The translations under genes were made by a program, and so were the position numbers. 64,000 nt of DNA from CAVTWY01 sp963738575 (GTDB lineage: Bacteria > Pseudomonadota > Gammaproteobacteria > Burkholderiales > Burkholderiaceae_C), in the NCBI GenBank assembly GCA_963738575.1, contig CAVTWY010000002.1, positions 186,001 through 250,000 on the forward strand, given 5' to 3'. The notes beneath the pieces are model-generated. The model was not told the DNA's origin and made no database searches. It saw only the letters and a list, made by a program, of their open reading frames with translations. Positions 24,098-32,876 of the stretch are shown here, piece by piece. Within the stretch, counting starts at the first letter, position 1, and every line of letters begins with the position of its first letter.

Positions 24098-25798
24098 TTA
24101 CCGCACTGCGGTTCGGCGCGCAGCAGCGATCTTGGTGGTTTTGGTTTTTGAGCTCTTGGTGCCCTTGGCCCCTGCTTTGGCGGTGCGAACGGCTTTGCCA
24201 TGGCGTGCCGTCTGCGTGCGTTTGGCTTTGGCCGGGACTTGCAGCACCACCGTGGCACCGGCTGAAAATTGCGCTGAGGGCGCCACCTTGTTCCATGCCG
24301 CCACTTGCGCTGCCGATACGCGGTAGCGTTTGGCAAGCCCGGCCACCGATTCACCACCTCTTCCAACACGCACTGTCAATTTGCGCATCGGGGGGGATTC
24401 ATGTGCAAGTGCCAACGAGGCGTTGTCAGCCAACTGCTCTGACACGTCGGTGACTCTGTTGGAGGTTCGGGGTACCAGCACGGTTGAACCGGCCTGCACG
24501 ACCATGCGTGGCGGGATGTGATTGATGGCGAGAAAGGTGGCCTCGGGCATGCCTGCGCGCTTGGCAGCCTCGGCAGATTTCATGGTCTGTGGAACGGTCC
24601 AGGCTGTCCACGTGGCAAACTGACCGGCGTGCCGTTGCACTGCTTTGACAAACGTGTTGGCGTTGTCATAGGGCATGAGCAATTGAGGCGTGCCTGCGGC
24701 CAGAATCACCGAGCGGTTCAACTGCGGGTTGAGCGCTTTGAACTCGGCGATGGGTATGTTGGCCAAGCGTGCTGCCAAATCAACGTCCATGTCGCGCTCA
24801 ATGCCGACCGACAAAAAGTAAGGGTGATTCTCGAGCGGCGGCAAGGTCAAGCCAAACGTTTGGGGGTTGGCCACGATGTTCTTCACGGCTTGCAGCTTGG
24901 GCACATAAAAGCGTGTTTCGTTGGGCATCGACAAGCTTTGGTAGTCGGTGGGAAGCCCCGCCAGTTTGTTGCGATTGATGGCACGCTTGACGCTGCCTTC
25001 TCCCCAGTTGTAAGCCGCCAAGGCCAAGTGCCAATTGCCAAACATGCCGTGCAGTTTGACCAAATAATCAAGGGCCGCTCGCGTTGACTCCAGCACGCCA
25101 CGGCGGTCGTCGCGGAAGACGTTTTGCTTCAAGTTAAAAACCCGCCCGGTCGCTGGCATGAATTGCCACATGCCTGACGCGCTGGCGTGGGACAATGCTT
25201 CTGGGTTGAAGGCGCTTTCGACAAAAGGCAGCAAGGCCAATTCAGTGGGTAGGTTGCGGCGCTGCACCTCTTCAATGATGTGGAACAGGTAACGACCGCC
25301 GCGCTCGGTCATGCGTTGAACATAGTCAGGGCGTTTGGCGTAAAGCTGCTCGGCTTTGCGGACCAAGTCGCCGTCAAGGTTATCCACCCCAAAGCCCACG
25401 CGAACACGCTCCCAAAGATCCAAGCGGGCGCTGCGGTCTTCTAGATTGACCCTTACTTCAGGGCGCAATGGGTCCACGGGCGCTGCAACCACGTCCAGCG
25501 CGTCATTGGCGGTTGTCAACCCGCCAGACGCGGACGCCCCAGGCAGGACGGTGGTGGGCGCGGGCGCGACAGGTGCCACGGGCACTTGGGTCGCGGCTGC
25601 AGGAGGCTCGGTCGCAGCAGGCGCCAGTACAACATGGGGCGTTGGCGTTGCTTGCACGTCGCTGACTGGGGGCGACAGCCCCTGAAGCGACGCGCAAGCG
25701 CTCAGCGCCAACACGCAACAACCCAAACCAAGTTGCTTGAGGGCGTGCAAGCCTGCAGCGATCGTGGGGCGGCGCGTGTCCATCGTGTGCGTTGTCAT
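24098..25798 (-). CDS. mltD: MltD-type membrane-bound lytic murein transglycosylase with LysM domains
   Basis: The enzyme cuts peptidoglycan glycan strands. The N-terminus has a lipoprotein signal (LALSACASLQG, lipobox at the Cys), followed by a Pro/Ala/Val-rich linker. The SLT catalytic domain comes next, with ELALLPFVESAFNPEALSHA carrying the catalytic Glu and ASGMWQFMPATGR the second motif. At least two LysM-like modules lie in the C-terminal half (RMVVQAGSTVLVPRTS and SVAGLAKRYRVSAAQVAAWN), before a Lys/Thr/Ala-rich basic tail. The ATG at 25798 overlaps the gloB stop (ATGA) and is preferred to one six codons upstream. The gloB-mltD pair is conserved in Burkholderiales. Confidence 0.93.
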   Translation of the reverse strand: MTTHTMDTRRPTIAAGLHALKQLGLGCCVLALSACASLQGLSPPVSDVQATPTPHVVLAPAATEPPAAATQVPVAPVAPAPTTVLPGASASGGLTTANDALDVVAAPVDPLRPEVRVNLEDRSARLDLWERVRVGFGVDNLDGDLVRKAEQLYAKRPDYVQRMTERGGRYLFHIIEEVQRRNLPTELALLPFVESAFNPEALSHASASGMWQFMPATGRVFNLKQNVFRDDRRGVLESTRAALDYLVKLHGMFGNWHLALAAYNWGEGSVKRAINRNKLAGLPTDYQSLSMPNETRFYVPKLQAVKNIVANPQTFGLTLPPLENHPYFLSVGIERDMDVDLAARLANIPIAEFKALNPQLNRSVILAAGTPQLLMPYDNANTFVKAVQRHAGQFATWTAWTVPQTMKSAEAAKRAGMPEATFLAINHIPPRMVVQAGSTVLVPRTSNRVTDVSEQLADNASLALAHESPPMRKLTVRVGRGGESVAGLAKRYRVSAAQVAAWNKVAPSAQFSAGATVVLQVPAKAKRTQTARHGKAVRTAKAGAKGTKSSKTKTTKIAAARRTAVR

Positions 25799-26580
25799 CG
25801 AAATGTATTCTTCCACTCGCGCAGGGCGGTAAAAACTTGAACGGGCTCGTCAGAGGTGGCGCCATGAGCCAGCCCACTGCGTGCGACTGCTGGAACGTGG
25901 CTGCGCAAGAACGGGTTGATGCGGAGCTCGCGCGCCAGGGTTGACGGTAGTGTGGAGCGTGCCGATTGACGTTGGACTTCACACCAACGCACATGGTCTG
26001 CCACATCGGCGTTGTCGGGTTCAACCGCCGCCGCAAAGCGCAAGTTTGACAGCGTGTACTCGTGCGCACAGCAGACACGCGTTTCGCTTGGCAGGGCGCT
26101 TAGCTTGTTGAGTGACGCGTGCATCTGCGCCGCCGTGCCTTCGAACAAGCGGCCACATCCGCCTGAAAAAAGAGTGTCTCCGCAGAACAAAATGGGCGGT
26201 TGTTCGTGCGGGCGCGCGACGTAGGCAATGTGGCCACGGGTGTGGCCAGGAACGTCAAGCACCGTGAATGAGATGCCCAGCAGCTCAAAAGTGTCGCCTT
26301 CGGCATGCGGCACATGAGGGCGCGGTGTGTCCTCTCGCAAGGGCGCGTGCACGGGGCCCAGAAGCCGGGGCCGCAGCGCTTCAATGCCGCCCACATGGTC
26401 GGCATGATGGTGAGTCACTAGAATCGCGGCGAGTTGAAGGTTGGCGGCGTCGAGCGCTTGAAGCACAGGCTTTGCTTCGCCGGGGTCAATCACCAAGGCC
26501 TGCATGCCGTTGTGAAGCATCCAAATGTAGTTGTCCGTGAACGCTGGCAATGCAATCAGTTGGATGGGAGGCGTCTGCAT
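25795..26580 (-). CDS. gloB: hydroxyacylglutathione hydrolase (glyoxalase II)
   Basis: Glyoxalase II hydrolyses S-lactoylglutathione to lactate and glutathione, completing methylglyoxal detoxification. The 261-residue metallo-beta-lactamase-fold protein has the signature THHHADHVGG, preceded by VIDPGEAKPV. Further metal ligands lie in PGHTRGHIAY, FCGDTLFSGGCGRLFEG and CCAHEYTLSNLRFA. The C-terminal substrate-binding helix ends in VFTALREWKNTF. All metal-binding residues are present. It overlaps mltD by four bases and starts 96 bases from the divergent methyltransferase gene. Confidence 0.96.
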   Translation of the reverse strand: MQTPPIQLIALPAFTDNYIWMLHNGMQALVIDPGEAKPVLQALDAANLQLAAILVTHHHADHVGGIEALRPRLLGPVHAPLREDTPRPHVPHAEGDTFELLGISFTVLDVPGHTRGHIAYVARPHEQPPILFCGDTLFSGGCGRLFEGTAAQMHASLNKLSALPSETRVCCAHEYTLSNLRFAAAVEPDNADVADHVRWCEVQRQSARSTLPSTLARELRINPFLRSHVPAVARSGLAHGATSDEPVQVFTALREWKNTFR

Positions 26581-26676
26581 GGTTCATTATAAAAAAGCGA
26601 CGCAGCATTGGCGTTGTTTGTAAGTTGCCTCAGGGCATTGGAGTGTGACCATCGGTATTTGCAGCGTCCGCGTTTG

Positions 26677-27588
26677 ATGTCGACCACCGACCCAATCAAG
26701 CCCCTTCCAAGTGACCACGACTTCGATGCGTGGCTGGCAACCCCTGCAGGACGGTATTTGCTGGCCTGGGAGCAGGGGCAGCTGGACCGTGCGTTGGCGA
26801 ACGTGTTCGGCTTCCACGCACTGCAGTTGGGCGTACCGGCGTTGAGGGGCCTGCGAGCCAACCGGATGCCTCACCGTTGGCTCGCAATGGAAGGTGGCGG
26901 GGTTTTTGGTGGCCACGGTGTTGATAGCGACGATCCTGCGGGCCTCACTGATACTGATACTGATAGCTTGGCCGCATCAGCACCGCCAGCCGTCGCAGCG
27001 TCGGCGTTTTTGCATGCCCGCATCGATCTGCGCTGTCAATTTGAGGCGTTGCCCATCAAGAGCCACAGCATGGACTTGGTGGTGTTGCCACACACCCTGG
27101 AATTGACGCAGAACCCACACGCGACGCTGCGCGAGGTGGAACGGGTCTTGGTGCCCGACGGGCGCGTGGTGATCACTGGCTTTAACAGTGCAAGCCTTTG
27201 GGGCGCGCGCCAACGGTTGGGCCACCTGAGAATGCGATTGGGCGGCACGTCGCCGCCTTACTTGCCCCGTGCGGGCGAATTCATTGGTTACCGACGGTTG
27301 CGCGACTGGCTGCGGCTCTTGAGCATCGAGGTTGAGGGGGGGCGTTTTGGTTGTTATGCGCCGCCTGTGCGCACAGACCCGTGGCTGCAGCGGTATCAGT
27401 GGATGGATAAAACGGGAGATCGCTGGTGGCCTGTGTTTGGCGCCGTTTACATGATTGTTGCTGTCAAGCGCGTGCGCGGCATGCGCTTGGTGGGTTTGAC
27501 CAAAAAAACGACTGCAAAATTAAGCAAGTCACCAGCAGTCGCGACTCAAAACATGCCTTCTTCGACCCATGAACCCAACGAACCCTGA
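26677..27588 (+). CDS. class I SAM-dependent methyltransferase-like protein without the glycine-rich motif I
   Basis: The 303-residue product resembles the methyltransferase regularly found next to rnhA and opposite gloB in Burkholderiales. The late Rossmann motifs are clear: SMDLVVLPHTLELTQNPHAT, LREVERVLVPDGRVVITGFN and a following PPYLPRAGEFIGYRRLRDWL. The usual GxGxG SAM-binding motif I is not recognisable in the N-terminal third, which instead has EGGGVFGGHGVDSDD and a short TDTDTD repeat from a GATACT triplication. The substrate is unknown, and catalytic activity is not certain. The ATG at 26677 was chosen over an upstream extension. It overlaps rnhA by 20 bases. Confidence 0.82.
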   Translation: MSTTDPIKPLPSDHDFDAWLATPAGRYLLAWEQGQLDRALANVFGFHALQLGVPALRGLRANRMPHRWLAMEGGGVFGGHGVDSDDPAGLTDTDTDSLAASAPPAVAASAFLHARIDLRCQFEALPIKSHSMDLVVLPHTLELTQNPHATLREVERVLVPDGRVVITGFNSASLWGARQRLGHLRMRLGGTSPPYLPRAGEFIGYRRLRDWLRLLSIEVEGGRFGCYAPPVRTDPWLQRYQWMDKTGDRWWPVFGAVYMIVAVKRVRGMRLVGLTKKTTAKLSKSPAVATQNMPSSTHEPNEP

Positions 27589-28024
27589 TCCACTCGAAGT
27601 CTTGATTTATGCCGACGGCGCTTGCAAGGGCAACCCTGGTCGAGGAGGTTGGGGTGCGTGGTTGCGCCATGGCACCAGTGAGCGCGAGTTGTGGGGGGGT
27701 GAAGCCCTGACCACCAACAACCGCATGGAGTTGACTGCCGTGATTCAGGCGCTGATGGCGCTGAAGCGCCAGAGTGCCGTGCGGGTCGTTACCGACAGCC
27801 AGTACGTGCGGCAGGGCATCACGGTGTGGATCCATGGGTGGAAGGCCAGGGGCTGGAAAACGGCCGACAAAAAGCCCGTCAAGAATATCGACTTGTGGCA
27901 GCAGCTTGACAGCTTGGCGCAGAACCACCAAGTTACATGGGAATGGGTCAAAGGGCACTCGGGTGACCCTGGCAATGAAAGGGCTGATGCTTTGGCCAAC
28001 CGAGGTGTCGAGCAGGTCTTGTAA
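27569..28024 (+). CDS. rnhA: ribonuclease HI
   Basis: RNase HI degrades the RNA strand of RNA-DNA hybrids. All four catalytic acidic residues are in place: Asp in IYADGACKGNPGRGGWG, Glu in NNRMELTAV, Asp in VVTDSQYVRQGI and Asp in NERADALANRG. The active-site His lies in VKGHSGDPGNERAD. The basic protrusion typical of E. coli-type enzymes is present (HGWKARGWKTADKKPVKN). Length (151 residues) is standard. The gene overlaps the methyltransferase gene by 20 bases, so the two are probably co-translated. Confidence 0.97.
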   Translation: MNPTNPDPLEVLIYADGACKGNPGRGGWGAWLRHGTSERELWGGEALTTNNRMELTAVIQALMALKRQSAVRVVTDSQYVRQGITVWIHGWKARGWKTADKKPVKNIDLWQQLDSLAQNHQVTWEWVKGHSGDPGNERADALANRGVEQVL

Positions 28025-28128
28025 GCGCTGCACTCGGGCTACGGGTAATCCCATCCGCTGACCGCCACTTGAATTGAAGTTTTGTGGCCCACCAAGGTCG
28101 GGCTCGGCGCCACAATACTTTACACACG

Positions 28129-28143
28129 CATTGTTGGACAATG
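28129..28143. promoter_or_regulatory. dyad CATTGT-TGG-ACAATG upstream of the RND efflux genes
   Basis: A perfect 6-3-6 inverted repeat lies 54 bases before the efflux adaptor start, in the 172-base gap after rnhA. A TTTACA sequence just upstream could be a -35 box. TetR-type and similar regulators of RND pumps bind dyads of this size, so it could be an operator. No regulator gene is next to the pump, so the assignment is only inferred from position and symmetry. Confidence 0.45.
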
Positions 28144-28196
28144 ATGGCAGGTGAGCCTTTGGTTGTGCTTGCCTTTGTGCCCACAGGAATGACCCC

Positions 28197-29504
28197 TTGA
28201 AAAAGCTCCACACCTTGGTAGCCGTGATCGGTTTGGCGTCGGCAAGTATTGCGGCTTGGTGGTGGCAAAACAAAACACCGTCGGCCCCCTCGACAATTGC
28301 AGCTGGTGCCAACGCTCCGGGCGCTGCGGGTGCTGGCGGGTCCCCCGGCGCTGCGCCAGGCGCGGCGGGCGCGGGTCCAAGGGTTGGAGGGCCAGGGCCG
28401 GGCGGTCCTGGCGCAGGTGGTGGGTCCGGAGGTGGGCCCGGTGGACCGGGCGGGCCAGCGAACGTTGAGATTGGCAAGGCCGTGGCAATGGCCATCGAGG
28501 ACGATGCCCAGGCGGTGGGGACCTTGCAAGCCAAGCGCGGCGTCATGTTGCGCCCCGAGGTGAGTGGCCGCGTGGTGAGGGTCGGGTTTGTGGATGGGCA
28601 AGCCATCAAGCGCGGTCAGGTGCTTTTGCAACTGGACGATGCCTTGCAACAAGCGCAACTGCGGCAGGCGCAGGCGCAATCTGACATTGCGCGCACCAAC
28701 TTGCAGCGCCAGCGTGACCTGGTGGCGCAGAACTTTGTCAGTCAAAGCGCTGTGGATCAATCGATGGCAGCCCTGTCGGTGGCCGATGCCCAGGTGGCAC
28801 TCAACCGCGCACAACTTTCACGCATGCGCATCCTTGCGCCCTTCGACGGTGTGGTGGGCATCGCCAACGTCGACCCCGGTGATTACGTCAAGGACGGCGC
28901 GGATTTGGTCGCGATTGAAGACCTGTCCGCCATGATCGTTGACTTTCGCTTGCCCGAGCGTTACGCGGCGCGGGTGAAAGCAGGGCAGTTGGTTTCGATT
29001 GCTGTGGATGCCTTGCCCGGCGAAACCTTTGCCGGCAAAGTTCAGGCGCTTGACTCGCAGCTGGACACCAGTGGCCGATCGCTGTTGGTGCGCGCCACCA
29101 TCGACAACAACAAGCGGGTGCTGCGCAGTGGCATGTTTGCGCGCACGCGCGTGGTGTTCGAGTCTCGCGCCAACGCCATCGTGGTGCCCGAGGAGGCCCT
29201 GGTGCCCCAGGGTGGCAAGCAGTTTTTGGTCAAGGTGGTGGATGGTCCGCAGGGCAAGGTCTCGCAAAAGTTGGAGGCGGTGCTTGGCATTCGTGTTGCA
29301 GGCAAGGTTGAAGTGAAGCAGGGTGTGGCAGCGGGCGATACCGTGGTGACAGCAGGCCATGCGCGATTGATGGCTCGCGATGGGCCGGTTCGCGTCGTCG
29401 AGATCGACAAGGTGGGAAGAGCGCCACCGCAGGGTGCGCCGGGCGCATCCGGTGCCCGCCCGCCCGGCGGCGCTGCATCAGCGCCACTGGCAGCGAAGGG
29501 GTAA
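28197..29504 (+). CDS. RND efflux periplasmic adaptor subunit (HlyD/MFP family)
   Basis: Adaptors link an inner-membrane RND pump to an outer-membrane channel. The N-terminus has a membrane anchor (LVAVIGLASASIAAWWW) followed by a long Gly/Pro/Ala linker (about residues 40-90, many GGPG repeats). The barrel-sandwich hybrid domain comes next (GTLQAKRGVMLRPEVSGRVV and GQVLLQLDDALQQAQL), then a coiled-coil hairpin (RTNLQRQRDLVAQNFVSQSA) and a beta-barrel domain (RMRILAPFDGVVGIANVDPG). The TTG at 28197 is used because it has a well-spaced AGGA sequence and no in-frame ATG fits. The tail is again Gly/Pro/Ala-rich. The pump gene follows 3 bases later. Confidence 0.92.
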   Translation: MKKLHTLVAVIGLASASIAAWWWQNKTPSAPSTIAAGANAPGAAGAGGSPGAAPGAAGAGPRVGGPGPGGPGAGGGSGGGPGGPGGPANVEIGKAVAMAIEDDAQAVGTLQAKRGVMLRPEVSGRVVRVGFVDGQAIKRGQVLLQLDDALQQAQLRQAQAQSDIARTNLQRQRDLVAQNFVSQSAVDQSMAALSVADAQVALNRAQLSRMRILAPFDGVVGIANVDPGDYVKDGADLVAIEDLSAMIVDFRLPERYAARVKAGQLVSIAVDALPGETFAGKVQALDSQLDTSGRSLLVRATIDNNKRVLRSGMFARTRVVFESRANAIVVPEEALVPQGGKQFLVKVVDGPQGKVSQKLEAVLGIRVAGKVEVKQGVAAGDTVVTAGHARLMARDGPVRVVEIDKVGRAPPQGAPGASGARPPGGAASAPLAAKG

Positions 29505-29507
29505 AAC

Positions 29508-32500
29508 ATGCGCATTTCTGAAACCTCGATTCGTCGCCCGGTGCTGGCGACGGTCATGTCGCTGTTGATCTTGTTGATTGGCTTTGTGTCGTTCGACCGC
29601 TTGTCGGTGCGCGAGTACCCCAAGATCGACGAGCCCGTGGTCACAGTGGCCACGCGATTGATCGGTGCGTCGTCCGAGGTAATCGAATCGCAAATTACCA
29701 AAACACTCGAAGACTCCATTGCAGGCATCGACGGGGTGGACATCATGACGTCCATCTCGCGCTCCGAGCAAAGCCAAATCACGGTGCGCTTCAAGTTAGA
29801 AAAGAGTCCTGACAACGCCGCAGCCGAAGTGCGCGACCGTGTCTCCCGGGTGCGCGGCAGGCTGCCTGACGCAGCCGATGAGCCGGTGATCTCCAAGGTA
29901 GAGGCCGACGCCACCCCTACCATCTGGTTGGCCTACACCAGCGAGACGATGAACCCCTTGCAGCTCACCGAGCTGATCAACCGCGTGGTGAAGCCACGCT
30001 TGCAAACCGTGCCTGGCGTGGCCGACATTCAAATTGGCGGTGACCGACGCTACGCCATGCGCGTGTGGCTGGACCCCGAGCGATTGGCCTCGTTTCGCAT
30101 CACGGTGCAAGACGTTGAGGACGCATTGCGTCGGCAGAATCTAGAAGTACCTGCGGGGCGAATCGAAAGCCAACAGCGGGAGTTCAACGTCACGGCGCGA
30201 ACCGACTTGAACACAGCGGCCCAGTTTGGTGACGTCGCCTTGCGCACCACCAACGGCATCACCGTTCGCTTGCGTGATGTGGGCACTGTCGAAGAGGCCG
30301 CGTCGAGCGAGCGCTCGCGTGTGCGGCTCAATGGCGTGCCTTCGATTTCGACGGGCGTGATTCGCAACGCCACGGCCAACCCACTCGAGGTGGCTGCTGG
30401 TGTGCGTGCCGTGATGCCCCTGATTCAGCAAGACTTGCCTGCGTCGGTCAAGGTGGTGCAAGCCAACGACAACTCGGTGTTCATCGACCGCTCGATCAAG
30501 TCGGTGTACCGCACGGTGGCCGAAGCCGTGGTGCTGGTGGCCTTGGTGGTGTTTGTGTTTTTGCGCACGCTGCGGGCTTCCATCATTCCCCTCGTCACCA
30601 TCCCGGTCAGTCTGATTGGCTCGTTTGCCTTGGTGGCCCTGGCCGGGTACACCATCAACACCTTGACGTTGCTGGCTTTGGTGCTGGCCATCGGTCTGGT
30701 GGTGGACGACGCCATCGTGGTGGTGGAGAACATTTACCGCCACATCGAACTGGGCATGCGACCCTTCGCAGCTGCCCTCAAGGGGGCCCAAGAAATCAGC
30801 TTCGCTGTGGTGGCCATGACTTTGACACTGGCGGCCGTGTTTGCACCGCTTGCTTTCACGCCGGGCCGAACCGGCCGCTTGTTTGGTGAATTTGCGTTGA
30901 CGCTCGCCGGTGCCGTGTTGGTGTCAGGCTTTGTGGCCTTGACGCTCACACCCATGATGTGCAGCAAGTTGCTGCGCCATGAAGCCAACCCCAACGCCTT
31001 TGACCGGGTGATGGAGCGGTTTTTTGGGTCGGTCACGCGCGGCTACGGCAGCGCGCTGCGCGTCGCGCTCAACCATCGTTGGGTGGTGGTGCTGGTGATG
31101 TTGGCTGCAGCCGGTGGCAGTGCATGGCTGTACACACACGCCAAAAGCGAGCTGGCGCCGCTGGAAGACCGTGGTGTGATCTTCATGCCCATCAGTGCGC
31201 CCGACGGCGCCACGCTTGACTACACCGTCAAAAACCTTGATGCGCTTGACCGCATTGCAAGCAACTACCCCGAGTTTGATCGGCGATTTGTTTTTGTAGG
31301 GGGCAACCAGGTGTCCTCCGGCGTGATGATTTTGCGCAGTGTCGATTGGTCCGAGCGCACCCGCACGACGCAAGAGCTGGCGCGGTCCATGCAACCGCAA
31401 ATTGCCCAGTTGCCCGGCGTGACGGCGTTTCCGGTGACACCGCCCAGCTTGGGGCAAGGGTTTCGTGAGCGTCCCATCAACTTTGTGATTGTCACCAGCG
31501 ACAGTTACGCTAATTTGTCCCGGGTGACGCAGCAGTTCATGGCCGAAATGCAAAAGAACCCTGGCTTTGTGCAACCCGACAATGATTTGCGGCTCAACAA
31601 GCCCGAGCTCTTCATGGATGTGGACCGCGAGCGGGCGGCCGACCTGGGGGTGAGCGTGGATGCTATTGCGCGCACGGTGGAGACCATGTTGGGCGGTCGC
31701 GCCGTGACCCGCTACAAACGGGATGCCGAACAGTACGACGTGTTGGTGCAAACCAAGTCGGAGGGGCGAGTCACGCCGCAAGACATCGAGAAGTTGTTTG
31801 TGCGCGGTCGTGGTGACGCGCTGGTGCCACTGGCCACCTTGGTCAAGGTGCGCGAGGCAGTCAGCCCCCGTGAGTTGAACCACTTCAACCAGCGTCGCTC
31901 GGTGTCCATCACGGCCAATTTGTCACCTGATTACGTGTTGGGGGACGCCTTGAAATTCATGGACGAGACAGCTCGCAAAGTATTGCCGACGGGTTACACC
32001 ACCGAGCTCAATGGGGTCAGCCGCGAGTTTCGGGCCTCGTCAGGCGCGTTGGGGTTGGTCTTTGCGCTGGCACTGCTCTTCATCTTTTTGGTTTTGGCCG
32101 CGCAGTTTGAGAGTTTTGTCGACCCGTTTGTCATCTTGCTGTCGGTGCCTTTGTCGATGGTGGGCGCCCTGTTGGCGATGCAATGGACGGGTGGCACCCT
32201 CAACGTCTACTCGCAGATCGGCTTGGTCACCTTGGTGGGTTTGATCAGCAAGCACGGCATTTTGATTGTGGAGTTCAGCAACCAGTTGCGGCAGTCGGGC
32301 CGCGATGTCCGCGATGCTGTGGTCGAAGCATCAACGCTGCGCCTGCGGCCCATTTTGATGACGACATTTGCGATGGTGCTGGGTGCTTTGCCACTGGCAT
32401 TGGCGACCGGCGCTGGGGCCGAGAGCCGACGCCAAATTGGTTGGGTGATCGTGGGCGGCCTGTCGCTGGGTACCGTGTTGACGCTCTTCGTGGTGCCCAC

Positions 32501-32591
32501 CGTGTACACCCTGCTGGCGCGCCGACGCGTGCCGGGTGAAATTCGCGACCCGTCAGGGGTCGGTGCCGCCACAGCCGCAACAGCGCATTGA
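29508..32591 (+). CDS. RND multidrug efflux permease (HAE1 family)
   Basis: This proton-driven pump exports hydrophobic compounds from the inner membrane and periplasm. The 1027-residue protein has the twelve-helix, two-loop layout of AcrB-type pumps. The N-terminal RRPVLATVMSLLILLIGF leads into the first porter loop. The TM4 motif GLVVDDAIVVVENIYRH carries the two essential Asp residues for proton transfer, and TM10-12 motifs include GLISKHGILIVEFSNQLR. No outer-membrane channel gene follows, so a TolC-like protein must be encoded elsewhere. Substrate cannot be predicted. The stop lies 13 bases before the MITE-like element. Confidence 0.95.
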   Translation: MRISETSIRRPVLATVMSLLILLIGFVSFDRLSVREYPKIDEPVVTVATRLIGASSEVIESQITKTLEDSIAGIDGVDIMTSISRSEQSQITVRFKLEKSPDNAAAEVRDRVSRVRGRLPDAADEPVISKVEADATPTIWLAYTSETMNPLQLTELINRVVKPRLQTVPGVADIQIGGDRRYAMRVWLDPERLASFRITVQDVEDALRRQNLEVPAGRIESQQREFNVTARTDLNTAAQFGDVALRTTNGITVRLRDVGTVEEAASSERSRVRLNGVPSISTGVIRNATANPLEVAAGVRAVMPLIQQDLPASVKVVQANDNSVFIDRSIKSVYRTVAEAVVLVALVVFVFLRTLRASIIPLVTIPVSLIGSFALVALAGYTINTLTLLALVLAIGLVVDDAIVVVENIYRHIELGMRPFAAALKGAQEISFAVVAMTLTLAAVFAPLAFTPGRTGRLFGEFALTLAGAVLVSGFVALTLTPMMCSKLLRHEANPNAFDRVMERFFGSVTRGYGSALRVALNHRWVVVLVMLAAAGGSAWLYTHAKSELAPLEDRGVIFMPISAPDGATLDYTVKNLDALDRIASNYPEFDRRFVFVGGNQVSSGVMILRSVDWSERTRTTQELARSMQPQIAQLPGVTAFPVTPPSLGQGFRERPINFVIVTSDSYANLSRVTQQFMAEMQKNPGFVQPDNDLRLNKPELFMDVDRERAADLGVSVDAIARTVETMLGGRAVTRYKRDAEQYDVLVQTKSEGRVTPQDIEKLFVRGRGDALVPLATLVKVREAVSPRELNHFNQRRSVSITANLSPDYVLGDALKFMDETARKVLPTGYTTELNGVSREFRASSGALGLVFALALLFIFLVLAAQFESFVDPFVILLSVPLSMVGALLAMQWTGGTLNVYSQIGLVTLVGLISKHGILIVEFSNQLRQSGRDVRDAVVEASTLRLRPILMTTFAMVLGALPLALATGAGAESRRQIGWVIVGGLSLGTVLTLFVVPTVYTLLARRRVPGEIRDPSGVGAATAATAH

Positions 32592-32604
32592 CGGCAACAG
32601 CCTG

Positions 32605-32876
32605 TTAGCAGGCTGTTGAAATACTAGAAGGGGTCGCGGCGTGGCTAGGCGAGCGTGGGGCAAGGCGCGTCGCTTGCCAAGCCTCTCGGCTTGGCAAGCG
32701 ATGCAACGCCGCACCGCGCTCGCCTAGCCACGCCCCGAAGGGTTGATGAGATAAGCGGCACGCTGACCGCGTTACAAAGCTTGCCCGTCCATGAAGGACG
32801 GGCCGCGCTTTGCGCCTTGCATCGCACCGCTTCTCTCATCAACGCGACCCCTTCTAGTATTTCAACAGCCTGCTAA
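32605..32876. mobile_element. 272-bp MITE-like element with perfect 34-bp terminal inverted repeats
   Basis: The ends at 32605-32638 and 32843-32876 are exact reverse complements over 34 bases (outer part TTAGCAGGCTGTTGAAATAC). Inside are further perfect stems: 32638-32655 with 32717-32734 (18 bp), 32671-32683 with 32688-32700 (13 bp, four-base loop) and 32783-32790 with 32796-32803 (8 bp). No coding capacity is credible. The outermost bases read TTA and TAA, consistent with a TA target duplication around GCAGGCTG ends. It fills the gap between the convergent RND pump and moeA genes. The transposase that could move it is not in the window. Confidence 0.9.

Noticed and set aside
30924..31883. 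319-residue minus-strand frame opposite the RND permease
   Set aside because: Antisense shadow of a highly conserved pump sequence.
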